From the NCBI GenBank assembly GCA_038503065.1, contig JBCAMK010000015.1, positions 1,240,001 through 1,304,000 of the forward strand: a DNA stretch of 64,000 bases. Reading direction: 5' to 3'. The translations under genes were made by a program, and so were the position numbers. The DNA is from Paragyromitra xinjiangensis. Lineage: Eukaryota; Ascomycota; Pezizomycetes; Pezizales; Discinaceae. Numbering within the stretch: the stretch's first letter is position 1; each line of letters opens with the position of its first letter. Under the pieces are notes generated by a model. That model was not told the origin of the DNA. It did no database searches and saw only the letters and a list, made by a program, of their open reading frames with translations. This document shows positions 45,980 to 59,228 of this stretch, piece by piece.

Positions 45980-48422
45980 TGCACGCTAAGGGTGGGAGGA
46001 AATCGATAGGAGACGAGCGCCTGTAAATACTCCAGGAACGCAAACGCAATGTGTTTTGAATAATAACAACCAAGCAAACAAAGAGCAGATGATTGAGCGA
46101 AAAGCAAATTCAGCGGACCGTCATGGGAACCCACCGCGCAGCAGCAGGAAAGAGGAAGCAATTGTATGGATTGACTGTTGGAACGGCTGGAGGGAATTGC
46201 GCCTGCAGAGAACGCGGCTACCAGCTGAAGGGTCAACGTTACCCGGCTGACGAGGTGAGCTTGGGCTCCGATCGGCTGATTGGGGCCCGCACTTTGGGCT
46301 GCATGGGGCCAGCCGACACAGCTGAGACAGACCGCGATGATGGTCACCACAAATCTGAAACTCCAGGCACCATGGTCACTCGCAAACTCATTTGAATCTC
46401 GGTCCTCTGAACAAACCCGGGATTTATAAAACCGCTTCTTCGATGCCGTCTCACATGCACGGCAATTACAAATGTCGTGAGGAAGCAATATTACATTGGC
46501 CGTCTGAAACGATTTGATGCCGAAAAGATGCTCTCGCGGGAGATCTGCTACGCTATAGCAGACGCCGACAGGGGACACGATAACCCGGTAATACATGACC
46601 ATTCTCTATCTAGGCTGGAGATATTTCAGGAATTTTTCCAATTGGTCAACCTGTAGCACTAGTGCATTTCGTCAAAATAGTTATAAATACATGTATGATC
46701 GACGAGACAGGGTGTTTACTCAAGTTATCCAGTTTCGGTCGATGAAACGTCCTTCATTGAGAGTGTACTCCAGGTGCCGCAGAAGTGCCGATATGTGCCG
46801 TAGTAGAGTATAAAGTAGAGAGTGTTATTTCGAAGAAAAAGCTCCTCCCGAGTGACGAGACATGATGTTCCTTAGGATAGAAAAGGTGATCATCCTCGTG
46901 TTTGGTCGATCACTATCATCTCCTATTAACCACTGATCGAATGCCATCCTACAAAGCCACACTTCACTAGGCTAAGGACCTCTGCGAAACCTATCACGCA
47001 AAGTAGACTTCCCCGACTATAATGCCCATTCATTCTCATCAATGGGAAGGGCCCTTCGGGCTGCCCAATCTATTATGATGCCTATATGGCGTATGAAGCA
47101 GCTGCGGAAGCTAGCAAATATTTCTTGAGCAAGTGTTTTACCAGGGTATAGAGGATTAGTACGGCTATAATCAAGCATGCAAAAATGTTAGCCACGGCCC
47201 CCATTCGTGGAGAGTATTTCCTCACGATTAGCTGGTTCGTTCAAACTCCAGAAGCCCAAAATCCTATCCATTTTACCAAGTAGTTCACCAACACCAACAA
47301 GTGCATCCCATATAACCGCCCAGTAATAGAACCCTCAAAATCAACTAAGTTTAGAGTTTCCACAACCACCCCATTGAAAAGCAGTTTTACTCACCATTAG
47401 CCATGCTCTAGAGGGCACAGGTGTGTTCGTACTACCTTGATATAATTGGCAGCAACTCCTAGGCTAACACGTGGGAGCTTGTCGGGGGAGGGGCGGGAAA
47501 CACGGATCCAGTAGAGAACTTCATCCCCGGTGTATTCTCCTCACTTCTTGCTCTGCTACTAGTATATGGTTTCGTGTGGGAGCTTTAAGACCTCCATTTT
47601 TCCTACGAGGTACCGGGATAACTCCAAACAAAAGAAGTGAAGTTGGTAGTTAGATAGTAGCAGAGCGAGGTAAGTAAGAATCGTAATGCGGTCAAGAGAA
47701 AATGTATTGAAGGGGAGAAACCGAAAGGGTGATTTATATAAACCTGAAAGCCCGAACACCAAGTAGGGGTACCGATCTCAAACTAATGGCTGGCTCTTGT
47801 GGTGAAGTGTACTACCATCTATCACGCTGCCTTAAACCGCGACCATCAACAACCCGCACTTTTCACAAGGGATAGGTACCCGGACGAGCTTAAGCAGCGC
47901 CAGACTGTGAGGCTAGACTGCACCTACCGCAGCCAAAAACAAAACCGTTGGAAAACTACTGTTACTTCAGATACCCACCTGTCAAGTATATCAACTCCAG
48001 TTACAATCACAATCACAATCACAGATGGATTAGATAAGCCTAAGTAGACGTGAATAACGTCGAGTGATGACACATGATTCTACACAGATACCCAGAAGTA
48101 GCTAGTCTACCGTCGTGACCGCCCGGTCGTACTGATTCGCTCTTATCTACTGTGATCGGACTACTACACTTCAGATGAAAACACCACCTCTACGATACCG
48201 TCTAACCCTACTTCTACCTCCAATCACAGAACCGGTGGAGAAAAGACCCGAGTGATTATCCATGACCCCACCTTCACCCCACCTCAACAAAAACCCAAAC
48301 ACAACTCTCCCCCCACCCACCAGAATCAAACCCGAACTCAAGAAAAAAACCTCAACAACCATCTATCTTTTTTCTCGCTAAAACAGATCAAAACACCATG
48401 CAACCCCCCGAAAACCCCATTT
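45980..48422. other. Intergenic between the RhoGAP and MED12 genes
   Basis: These 2.4 kb hold no supported gene. A CACAAT microsatellite lies at about 48001-48024 and one TACATGTA palindrome at 46688. The longest frame (45976-46602 on minus) runs through the RhoGAP promoter and looks non-coding. Confidence 0.5.
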
Positions 48423-51400
48423 TTACCCATCCGTCTTATGACACCTCGCCCTTCTAGTCTTAAACAACGTCAAACTAATACTAGTATCATTCTCACCAAT
48501 CTGCGGAGAAGGTTCCGCCAGCCTCTCCCAAGGCTTCATCGGATAATCGACCAACTTCCCTCTCTGCGAGGCCTTCAGCCATTCCCCACCTCCGGACCCT
48601 CCACCTCCTCCACTGCCACTGATTAGTTCTCCCCCACCGACAAGATACGACATCCGTGGTGTTGGCTTCTTCCCGCGAGCAAAACGGCGGATTTGGAGTC
48701 TGGGGTCTTCGGGTAGGTCTATACTAACATCAGCATCATCCAAGACTAGGACTAGGACAAATCCCACCATCAATAAAACTACTCGTAATATCAAACACGA
48801 AATCCCACAAATCCCCATCCCTCTGAACAAACTCATGCTACACCGAGTCAGCACCCCCACCACCCCCCAACTCAAAGAGAAAAAAAAAACCCACCTGCAA
48901 CAACGTACACAACCCCACGACCATCCTCCCCTGATCCGACACCCCACTCTTCGTCAAAAACGCGGCACGATGCAACACAATCATCCTCAAGAACAAAAGC
49001 AACCAACACCTCGACTCCGTCAACGAATCATTCCACAACACCTCCGCATGATCCGCCAACTCATCCTCTCCCAGCGTGAGCGACTGCACTATCATATTCA
49101 ATTTATCCACCAACATCGACGCGATACTCGAGACCCCACTCGACGGGATACTATACGCCGTAGCCTCAATCACCGATAACAGCGCTCGTGCCAACGACTC
49201 CCCACTTTCCCGCCCCTCCGGTAGACTAGGCTCCAGCGGACCCAGACACAGTCGTACGGGCGGGAAGGTAGACGAATTCAACACTAGTTCCTCGGCGTAT
49301 TGTCGGATCTGTGACGCACACTCTTGGTTCAACACCGAGACAAGATCCGTCCATATCCCAACTCTATCTTTAAATGTCGATGCAATCCCCTGAAAGAACG
49401 GCTTCGTGAGTGGGTTCTCCGCGGTCGGGTTACTACCGCGTTTATTCTCTGCGTCGAAAATGATCCGCATCTTCAGCTGACACAGTCCGATCGAGAAGTC
49501 ATTCGCGTATTGGATCAACTGTGAAACTTGCACCTCGGGATCGAGATCTGTCGTATCTTCACCTAATCAGCCTTCATCCCTAATACGCCGGGAGGGGGGG
49601 TTCCAGACCACCAGATTCACGATCATCAAGTAAATGATCAATCAACACCCTCAACCACTGCAACACCATCCCATTCCCAGTTCTCGACAACGGCTCCACA
49701 ATATCCGAAATCAACATCTCCGGTCTCGCAGTCGCCAACCCTCTCAACAAATCCAACACCGACCTCGATAAAACCAACCCTCTCAACCTCCCCGCCAGAT
49801 CCGAATTCGACGCAGTAGCACACAACTCAACGGACCTGCAAACCAGCCTGACAAACAGCTCCGTCGACCTTAACCCAAACATCTTCCGTTTCCGATTCAA
49901 ACTATACATCTCCAACGGCGACAAACTCAACTCCTCCAACCTATAACTCACGAGTAGATCCAGCGTCTGAGCCGCTAGCTCCCCCGCAGACTTATTCGGC
50001 GGTTTCTCCGGCTTCAACACCGTCAACGTGGCACTCACGACGACCTCCAGCTCTAAACAAGAACACGCAACAAGCACACTAAGTGTCTGTAGTAACGGCG
50101 GTCGACTCGATGACTGCAGAAGCCTCGTTATCCACCCTCTCATGAGCTCATCAAACATCTTCGAATCAAACTGTCTCAGCTTCGTAAGATACGACACACT
50201 CGACGCTAACGGCCCTCTACCCCCGCCATCATCGAATGTCGTCTCCACCTTTGAGACAATAGTCTCAAACAGCCTCGACAAGTCACGACCATCGATACTC
50301 GCGCCGTTAGTCAAAAGCCTGTCGATCTCCTCATTACTATCCGCCTCGAAAATATCCGCCATAGTATCCGAAACCGGAGAATTCGCCATCGCAGCCCTTG
50401 GATAGTGTTGATCATGCGTGAGTAGGTCCTCCTCCAACTCCCGTCTCAAATTCTCATTCGCACCCGGGAAGGAAGCCAAATCCGCCAATGAAGCAACTAG
50501 ATACTTCTCCAACGGCCGTCGAATCTGCAACTTTTTATACCGATTATATAGCAGCCGTAAACACTCATTAACAGCACCAAGCGCCGAAAACGCCTCAATA
50601 TTATAACTCACAGTATCCGCCGCGGAGCTCAACGTCGAGGAACTATCCGAGCTAGAAACCATCTTAACCACCTCGACCAAAACCCCCATGTCGCAAAACT
50701 GCTCCAACAGCTGTCTCAATAAAATAAACTGATTAGTCGTAACCGCCGTGATCCCAACCTCCACACTTAAATCCCTCCAATTATCACGACCGACTGGTTG
50801 GCCTTTGACAACATGCATTCTCACCCCCTCTTTAATCCACATCCCAAGCTCACAAGCCACCGTCCGACTCAACCCTCTAAAGAACGCCAACTCCTCACTC
50901 GTGAAGCTCTCCACCGACCCGGTCGATGTTGCCTCCCGATCAAACACCCCCGCTACCCTACTCGTCAATATACTCTTCGCGACCTCGAGCGCACGGTCCT
51001 CCTCCTCCGTGTTGAAGCCCGCGTTCAGTAGTAATATCTTCCGTAGGTTCCGGATCTGGTTCGGCGCACTATAAACCGGTATTTCGGCGAGTAGTCGTAC
51101 ATGGCAGGGATTATCTTTATGCATGCTTTCAAACCCGTATAACGCTCCTTTGGCAATGAGCCATTTGAGGTACGCCGCGACACTAAAGACCTTACTCCGT
51201 ACGAGCTCCGCGATGAGGAGATACACATCCTCCTTACACCCAGCGACCTTCGCGCCGAATCCGTCAAGGAAAGTAAGGACCTGGTCCTGCACGGGGACAC
51301 CGGAGCGCTGGGCAGCGCGTAGGAGGGCAACAGCGATATAGATACGATGGACGCCAACGCGGAGGCTGGTGGTGCTCCATTCACAGAGATACTGAACGAG

Positions 51401-53429
51401 GTCGGGTCCGTCTGTTGCGAGAGAGTGGGTTTTGTGCCAGAGGTCGTCGAGGTTGTAGGGCATGGTGGTGGTGTCGAGTGTGGCGATGAGACGGCGTTGT
51501 GGGGAGAGTGTGGTGTTTTTGTGGCTGTCGAGGGGGGCGAGAAGGTTTTTGTTGCGGTTGTGGAGGTTGTTGAGACAGCTGCGGATGCTGGGGATGCGGT
51601 GGTCGACGCAGAGGGATAGGACGCGGTGGTAGGTGTCCCAGGAGGAGGAGATTACGAGGGATTCTCGGTGGGAGAGGAGGATGTCCTGTGGTGTTTAGAA
51701 TGGAGTGGTTGTTATGAGGGGGGGTCTTACGGTTAGCATAACGGATAGCTTACGCATCAATGGCGCATATTCTTCCTTTTCTTCCTCCGCTAGAATCTGT
51801 AGAAGTTAATAAAGTGTCCGAATGTGATGTGAAGGAGAACTTACCGCCTCCGCCTTGCCTAATAATGCCTCTGCAAGACGGCGGCCAAGTCGTCTGGTCC
51901 GTAGTAGATCATCCCAGTATATACTACTCAACATATACGCCATTGGCAGCATATCAAGTGAACATGACTCAAGATACGTTAAATACCATTCCAGGAACTG
52001 CGTCCGGTCGAGTAAGTTCTCCGCATACAGGTGTGCCGATAATCGAATCCTTTGGACGGGAGATTAAAGTGAGGATACTTGCCCATCAAACACAAGGGGG
52101 GAAAGAACATATTAGCTCCAACACAGGAAAGAGAACATACGCATAAACCATCTTATCCTTCCACCCACCAGCCTGATTCGTCCCACAAGCCGCAATCTTA
52201 CCCTCCAGAAACCTCACAACCTGCGTCGTCCACTCCTTAATCCACTTCGTCTCACTCCCAACCGCAAAGGATCCTACACCCTTCCGCTTCAGACCACGAA
52301 GCTCATTAGCGCCGACGCAGCGTGCGAACCACACCGCACGACCGGTGGGAATACTCTTCGCCGTGCACTGATCAAGGAGGATAGAGCCCTTCAAACCATG
52401 TGGAATAGTGCGAGACAGCTTCCTCAGCGGCACAAGCGGACTAGCAAGATCACGTAACCAAGTTTCACGACGCTGATCCGGCAGAGTAACTCTAGGTGGT
52501 GGTTTGAACGTACTCGGTGTGGTGAAACGACCGTATTTCTGGCGCTTGTCGAGCACGGTTAGGAATAACGAGGACATTGTTGACAGGCCGATTTTCTGCT
52601 TGAATATTGGTGCTAGAGACGCCCGAGCTGATGCTTGCTCGTTCTGCAATGCAGTAAGTACTAGCTCAGACTTGGAGATTAGGCTGGCAGGTACATTGCT
52701 CTTCCCGCCAAACAGCCTGTCGTATTGGCCGTTCTTGGCTTGGGTATCAGTAACATGATCCTCTGGGTGGTTCCCTCGCCATGGGAAGAAATCTGAACAT
52801 CCTGTAGTTATAGTAGTGGTTGATGGGGACGTCGTCAGCATATATGTTGTATATAGTTCGAGATGTAGGGCAACACAACACTTACTCGAGTCAGGTAGCA
52901 ATTGCGCCTGCGGCACAGCTTCTAGTACATACGGCTTCGGTTTATTATCTCTGCGTGGATTCGGCTTCGCGAAATCCGATTTCGACGGTTGCGGTTGTAT
53001 CTGCTTCTGCCGAGCTGTCGCACCCCCGCGCGGTAAGGCCGGCGGTGTCGCAGGGTGCTTATTGTTCGAGTAGACCTTTGACGGCTGAATGAACTGTGGA
53101 CTCGCTGGGGGAGCTTGAGCCGCGAATCTGAGTCGTTTCCCTAGACGTGAGTTCTGGGTGGTAGCCTTTGAGCACAGCGCGCCGTCGTACAGCTTTGCGG
53201 CCTCGGCGATGCCATTCGGCACGTTGGCTGTAGGGTTGAAGCCGTCGACGGGAGTGCCCACGACTGTGTTTGAAGAGTAGGATTGGGATGACGATGGACC
53301 GGTGAGGTCTACTATTTGAGGTTTCTCGGACGGAGGATGCCGGGGTTCGGGCGGTGGGCGCGAGGGCGAGACCGCGTCGGGTCGGTGGGGCAGCTTTGCG
53401 AATTGGCGGCGTTGCTGCGGGTTCGACAT
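48423..53429 (-). CDS. SRB8: Mediator complex subunit 12 (MED12/Srb8)
   Basis: Kinase-module subunit of Mediator, needed for activation of Cdk8/cyclin C and for repression of many promoters. Eight exons: 53429-52886, 52801-52141, 52049-51845, 51796-51731, 51685-49612, 49562-48895, 48837-48768 and 48718-48423, giving 1527 residues, the usual fungal size. The N-terminal Med12 domain has WLRDLASPLVPLRKLSRTIPHG, then RAVWFARCVGANELRGLKRKG, then WIKEWTTQVVRFLE. The Med12-LCEWAV domain follows (IRLSAHLYAENLLDRTQFLEWY, and the signature LCEWSTTSLRVG near residue 592). The last exon ends WERLAEPSPQIGENDTSISLTLF, the conserved C-terminal block. In intron 7 a nearer AG would leave only 22 nt removed; the AG before 48718 restores SSFIDDLPEDPRLQ. 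A glycine run lies near the C-terminus. Confidence 0.95.
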
Positions 53430-56298
53430 GGCCGGGTTGGTGTCGGGGGAAGGGCGAGGTTGATGGTGGATGTGCAGAGGTCACGATGCTACCTGGCGGA
53501 CATGGGCGGGAGTGAGGTGAGACAGCGGGAGAGGGAGTAATGATAGGGTACCGGAATCAACAGCAGATACATGGAGTCGGTATTTAAGAAGCAGCCGAGT
53601 AGCAATATGTGCTGCATGTACTACCTCTTGGCCCGTGCACGCTGATTAGAAGGGTTCATGTCTGTACTATGTATGCAGTATTGATGTATGTCTGTACGTG
53701 CTATGTACTATCATGTCCCTATACTCTATTTACATATACTCCCATACTCCATCTACATGTCGTATCTCCTTCTATACGTGATCTCAACTCTCGCTGTGTA
53801 ATCACCCACTCACGTGTCCTCGGTCCCCAGCAACGGCCCGAGAACACCCTTGTCCGGAACATCCGTTGTGTTTATCCCGCGGGGTAACCAATGACTGTAA
53901 GCCTGGACCTTGGGTAGAGTGGATGGGGGATGAGATTTACCTCAGTATGCGTTTTATTAAGCACTATATTAGCCGGGAACTTACTATTGGGATCGATTAA
54001 ACCTTCATTTCCCGTTTGGTGAATCTGCCTTGGAGTCCAGCCGTGTCTACATCCTCCACCACCCCACAAGAGCAAATGGTACAACCATCAACAGAAAAGA
54101 CCCAGCCTCAACCTCGACATCCACCAGGCACCAAAGGACCTGAAAATGCAAATTAACCATCGTAACATTTAACCTCGAAGTACCAAGCCAACCTACAAGA
54201 TCTTCCTACAACACTAGATTTAGCTCCTAGTTAAATTACTCAGTAGCTTCTCATAAAGGAATTGTTTTATCTCTAGCCCAGAACCATTGGTAGCTTTACT
54301 CAGCATTGAAGTCAACAAGGCTCTAGTCTCGTTTCCATTCCCCGCTGCCTACGGGTGCTGCGCACAGCCTTCGGTAGTATGGGGCTAGGCACGAGACTAA
54401 CAAGGCTCTGCAACCCATGTACCTCAACTCATCCGTTCACCGACTCTCAACGGCTACAGCGCTATCGACCCACCCCACAAAGGCCAGCTAGCAGCCAGCC
54501 GTAGCATCCGCAATGTACCGGATCTGCCATGATTCAGTGGAACCTCATTACCAATACCCTCGCTGCAGTGAACTCAAAGCGCCGTCGTATAGCTCGTGCC
54601 ACTGACCCTTCAAGTCTCAGAAATCTCCATAGACAGTACTGGAACTAGCTACTAGGGGTTCACCAGTTCTATGGGGGATACCGGGTTGCAATACGAGCTC
54701 TCAAGAGATAGCTAGTGAGGTAGAGTTCGATTTCTCTTAAGATGATTGAAGTCGTGGTGAATATGAGGTGGGCTTGGACGTTGGATCATTTCTTGTCTTT
54801 TTCTACGCTGACATACTAGGTGGGGTGTGATAAGTCACTGGTAGGTTTCGAGAGTGTCTTTGCGCTGTTTCAAATAATTTTAGATTAGAGGTCTAGCGGT
54901 CTCAAGAGTTGAGCTTGGCCAAGTTATCGCTTCTGCTCACATCAGGTTACATGTACCGCATGTGGTCCTCAATTGTTACGACTCTCAACTCTAGGGGAAT
55001 GTCAATTACCGTACTGTCGGGGCTACGAATGAAAGCGAGGAAGCTAGAGGGATGAAAAGGAGGGGCCAGGAAGAAGTGAATGAGGATAACGAGGGGAGCT
55101 GAGGGGGCCGGGGGATGGGGCGTGGAGGCAATCGGGGAAGAGGATTGAGACGGGTTTAACCGTTAGCCAGAAGTAAGCTTAGTATAAGAAAAAACAGTAG
55201 CCATTTCTCCTCTAGGATATTATGTAGGAGATGCTACCAACTATACCTTCAAACAAATACGGCGATAGTGGAGGTTAGCTCTAACATCGTGGTGGTGGTT
55301 AATAGGCGATGTTGATTGCTCATTTCCCACCTACGCACGTTCCTAAAGCCACCGAGTACAATCCCTCACACCCATCCCCACCCTATTCGAAACCCTACGG
55401 AATACTACATGCAGCCACTATCTCCCTCACCAGTGATGTGAGCAGACGGCTAGCGAAGTCATAGAAAATCACTCGGCCACGCAGAAGTCACGTACTAAAG
55501 GCGCTTCACCTCCCCACCTAAATATTGCCACCGATCCTTCTAGGGTGTTTCCTCCGGATTCATATCCTCTATCGATATAAGTCCATAAACCCTGTCTTTA
55601 GAATAAGATGCGACGGCAAAATGAGCTGCGTATATGTGATCACAGACGGGGTATTTCCTGGAACGTTTTACACTTAGAAGACCTCTTTCTCTAAACGTCT
55701 GTAGGATAGGGTGTGTAGAGTTTCCCCCGGGGAAATAGTCGAAAGGCCTTCAGACACTGAGTTAGGAGGGGCCTTCTAGGGGGTTAGGATTTCTAAGCGG
55801 TAGTAACGAAGCATCTGTCTCACGAAATAGATAGTACTTCGATAGCCAACCTCCTACATGCGCATATGCACTAGAGTGGACATAAAGTAGGTCAGGCTAA
55901 TAAGGGGCTCTAGCTGTACTGTAAAGTTCCAATAACACGGCTAGAGCGGTTTCGCCTATTGCTCGTAAGATTGAAATAACCTTTACTTCTAAGATTATGA
56001 TTGATATGCATCCTACTACTTCCCACGGCCTCCCTGACAAAAGAAAGGTGAAATAAACAATTGTATCCTCCCCGCCCTAGCTAGCCACTATTTATATAAG
56101 AGCAGAAACCCAACATCCACTCCACCCAACATCCACTCCACCCACTAACCATAGCGGCGAGAACTGGAATAGCGCAAAGACGTTTAAACAAACCGAACCA
56201 GAAGATCATCCCGAGAACAGTTTGGAAATAGGTTTTCCCCACTCACTACACCAGTCTCGAAGGCTCCTTCACTTTTCTCTCCTCAGCCGTGACAAAAA
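53430..56298. other. Intergenic, 2.9 kb, no gene seen
   Basis: It lies between MED12 and the first small secreted protein. A 16-bp unit (acccaacatccactcc) is duplicated at about 56108-56140. A 17-bp stretch 'acaacactagatttagc' (about 54209) recurs at about 57551, at the 3' end of the second secreted-protein gene. One TACATGTA is at 54948. Everything else looks unique and non-coding. Confidence 0.5.
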
Positions 56299-56556
56299 CT
56301 ACTTCCTCACGTTGATCCCCTCACCTACCGTATCAACACCACCCTGGTCCCCGGTAACCCCACTGATAGTCTGGGCCGCGAGAGCCTCCGCTGCATTTAG
56401 GACGCCATCACCGAAGATAGGGGATATATCAATACTCGGGGGAGCCGGGATAGGATTGTCTCTCCCGGTGATGGGAGCAGTGAGTGCTAAGGGTGTGGGA
56501 AGAGCGGTGATGAGAGTCGCAGCGAGAATGGAGAGGAGGATGCTCTTGGGTTGCAT
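56299..56556 (-). CDS. Small secreted protein, tandem paralogue A
   Basis: This 85-residue protein has a clear signal peptide: MQPKSILLSILAATLITALP, with likely cleavage soon after LPTPLALT. The mature part is short and cysteine-free, with a proline-rich start (PIPAPPSIDISPIFGDG) and an alanine/glycine-rich end. The signal peptide and the start align with the protein at 57562-57900 (MQFKSILFSLIAAATLIGALP), and the upstream regions also match (56683-56727 against 58066-58111), so these are tandem duplicates. No domain is recognised. It could be a cell-wall or effector-like protein, which the sequence does not show. The reading frame is intronless. Confidence 0.7.
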   Translation of the reverse strand: MQPKSILLSILAATLITALPTPLALTAPITGRDNPIPAPPSIDISPIFGDGVLNAAEALAAQTISGVTGDQGGVDTVGEGINVRK

Positions 56557-57561
56557 TGAGGATGGTTTGGCTTGTGTTGGGTATGGGTGTAGATGTGGGT
56601 ATGAGGTTTAGGTGGAAGTCTGCAGACGGAGTAGTGGAGTTTTGGGAGTTTGGAGGCGTAGAGATAGAGATATCAACTGATCAAGTGATGCTAACAGAAT
56701 TAACCGAGGCAAAACCAGGTATTTAAATCAAAGAACTCATCTAACCCCTTTTCCAGACAGTACGTGTATAGCGTGAACATAGAACTTCGGATTCCAGTAC
56801 TAGAAACAGCACGTATGAGTTGGCACACTAAAGAGACAGAACGGAAGACCTAGCCAATCAGGTGTCTTCAGTGTCTCGGGCTCTTACGCTCGTCGTCTAG
56901 GTCTCGGGAGCTTTGCTAAAGAAGATCTGTATTCGGGCTTGGCATAATTGTTCATTCATGTCTGCGCACTCGGTCCCGAGAAGTTATACACCACACCCTG
57001 CGGGCCGAAAAGGATCAAACCGGATGACAAGGAAGACCTAAATAGATTATACTGACATTGTGTGGAGATATGTAGCTAACAAACCTAGCTGAGGGGATGG
57101 TCCCACGTGCTTAATGATAGTGGTCTTTAGATGGAATGGGAAAAGATCAATGCCAATGACAAAACATCCACCCAGTAGAACAAACAGAACTGATGGCGTC
57201 AAACCTCACTACACACTACCGTACAACCTTCAAAAACAATTACGTGTTTATCCACCCTAATCACACACCAGAGGCGCTGCCAGCACAACAAATCCCCAAA
57301 GACGAATAAGAAACTCCGGCAAGCTCAGCCGTACTTGTAAAAAGCCACCACCAACATGATCAGGAACACCTTCGTGTATCGCCTTCAAGATCGGCAAGAT
57401 CTCCACTCCCCAAAACCAATGATTGGTAGACACACACCATATTACAACCCTCCAGGGAAAAGACGAAAGAAAATGTTACAAAAGAATTCACATCCACCCA
57501 CACCAACAATTACCTCCGTAAACCGTCTCCCCGCCCACCAAGCGTAGCCACAACACTAGAT
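56557..57561. other. Interval between the two small secreted-protein genes
   Basis: About 1 kb. The first ~200 bases are the promoter of paralogue A, with the block shared with paralogue B and a TATTTAAA box near 56719. No other gene is supported. Confidence 0.5.
56683..56727 (-). promoter_or_regulatory. Conserved promoter block of secreted paralogue A
   Basis: 'aagtgatgct.a.agaa..' followed by 'accga' and ending in 'ggtattta' matches the block at 58066-58111 in the same position relative to its gene (about 165 bp against 205 bp before the start codon). It includes a TATA-like element. Confidence 0.55.
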
Positions 57562-57900
57562 TTAGCCACTGCTTCCCTTACCACCCTTTGTAGCCTCTAT
57601 GACGCCGGCAGCCGCATCACCGACAGCCTTCACAGCGCCAGGGACTCCAGTCCCGTCAGTGGTAGTGCCTACGGCGCTGTTGGCCGCAGCACTCCCAGTG
57701 CCTAAGGCGCTGTTGACCGCGCCACTCCCAGTGCCTGCGGCGTTGTCGATCGTATTACCAGCAGTATTAACATCTGTTGCCAGACTATCAGCACCTGGTG
57801 AGGCGCCGTCTCGGGCTTCGACTGAAGCCAAAGGCACAGGAAGAGCGCCGATGAGTGTCGCGGCGGCGATAAGGGAGAAGAGGATGCTCTTGAATTGCAT
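57562..57900 (-). CDS. Small secreted protein, tandem paralogue B
   Basis: This 112-residue protein begins with a signal peptide, MQFKSILFSLIAAATLIGALP, with cleavage likely before or near SVEARDG. The mature part has no cysteine and consists of Ala/Gly/Ser/Thr-rich near-repeats: AAGTGSGAVNSALGTGSA, then AANSAVGTTTDGTG, ending in TKGGKGSSG. An upstream in-frame ATG at 57996 would add 32 residues, but the paralogue begins at MQPKS, so 57900 was chosen. It is 1 kb from paralogue A, on the same strand and with a shared promoter block. No function is assigned. Confidence 0.75.
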   Translation of the reverse strand: MQFKSILFSLIAAATLIGALPVPLASVEARDGASPGADSLATDVNTAGNTIDNAAGTGSGAVNSALGTGSAAANSAVGTTTDGTGVPGAVKAVGDAAAGVIEATKGGKGSSG

Positions 57901-58065
57901 TTTCGACGTGTTTCTTGAGGGGGGTGTAAGGGTAAGGCGTGGGATGGGCACGAGGATGGAGAATTTCAAGTGTAAGGCTACGAAGACAGAAATCAAAAGA
58001 TTTAAAAGCTTAAAGGCCTAAGGCTCGGAGGTTTAGAGTGAAGATGTGCAGAGATGTCGACCGCC

Positions 58066-58111
58066 TAAGTGATGCTGATAGAACCGAACGAGGGAAACTC
58101 AGCGGTATTTA
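58066..58111 (-). promoter_or_regulatory. Conserved promoter block of secreted paralogue B
   Basis: It matches 56683-56727: 'aagtgatgct.atagaaccg', then 'acgaggg', then 'cggtattta'. The shared position and content upstream of both paralogues indicate that the promoter was copied with the gene. Confidence 0.55.
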
Positions 58112-59228
58112 TGCCATCAGACCCCCGTTCAGACACTATCCATCTTCCTCTCTAAAGTACGTGTCCACAAAACCCCTCTTCCACGGAAGAGATACCCGTC
58201 CATTCTTGAAAAAGAAGCTTCGGCAACTCAAATACCAGGAAGTGGTATGTAACCTGGCGCCAGAGCGAGAAACCTAGCCAGTAGATTATCCGTATCTCAC
58301 AGGGTGTTTTTATGGTATGGCGATCGCGCCAATTAAGCTTTTCGTAGGGGACCGAATTGGTGGACTGAGGTGCAGTAGGTGTTTCCTTACTGGTGATGGT
58401 GAGACTTGAGGTTGAGACATCTTGGAGAGGTTGGGGTTAGAGTGTCTTGGAATTTTCAAGGTTGAGATTGGCGGCAGATTTGAAACCCTTTCAGCTCAAT
58501 GGTGGGACTGGTCAATTGGACGCAGGGTACCCTCTCGGCCGGCGAGGATGAGGTGTGTGGGTGTGGGAAATCCACGGTAGCAGGAGGTGGATAGTGCTCC
58601 AATTAGCTGTTTATCGCTCTGTGGACTTTAAACTGATGGCGGTCTATCTACGGTTTTGTATGTCTTCATACACAGCTTCTAGTAATGTTATTTTGAGAAT
58701 GTAGAACTCGAGATCCAAACTCTCGTTGGTATTTTCCTGTGGTGAATGTTTTAATGGTAATATCACCGGAGGTTATATGCCAGCCAATCCCTGTTTGCCA
58801 ATTGAGGGCGATTGTATTGGTCCACGGCTTGGGTGGCTGTCTGCAAGTTGCTCAAGATGCTCACATTGTGATGAAGGCCGTGTAGATACTCATGTGTCGT
58901 TTGCGAGTGTCTTCCTGACCTGCGCCCATCTTATTTTACTAGATTCCTTTTTCAAGGATTCGTGATTCTACCCCAGATATGACGTACGGACCTTAGGGCT
59001 ACGCGTCAAAACTTGGGGATGAGATAGGTGAGATCCTACCCGTAGAGGATCAGCCGCCTGAGGAATTATAGTATCAAGCCTAGCCTTCCCCAGTGCTATT
59101 GTTCTACCGTGATACTTGAATTGGAGGTTCTGACTGCGCATCTTGCTGATGGGGTTCGGCCATTGGCCGAACCGACGACCTTCTAATGCGCAGAGACTTG
59201 GCATCTCTAACCCAGGTGAAAACTCACA

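Noticed and set aside
48719..48767. A 22-nt intron alternative in MED12
   Set aside because: It also keeps frame, but is far below the minimum intron size; the longer intron restores the family-like IDDLPEDPR junction.
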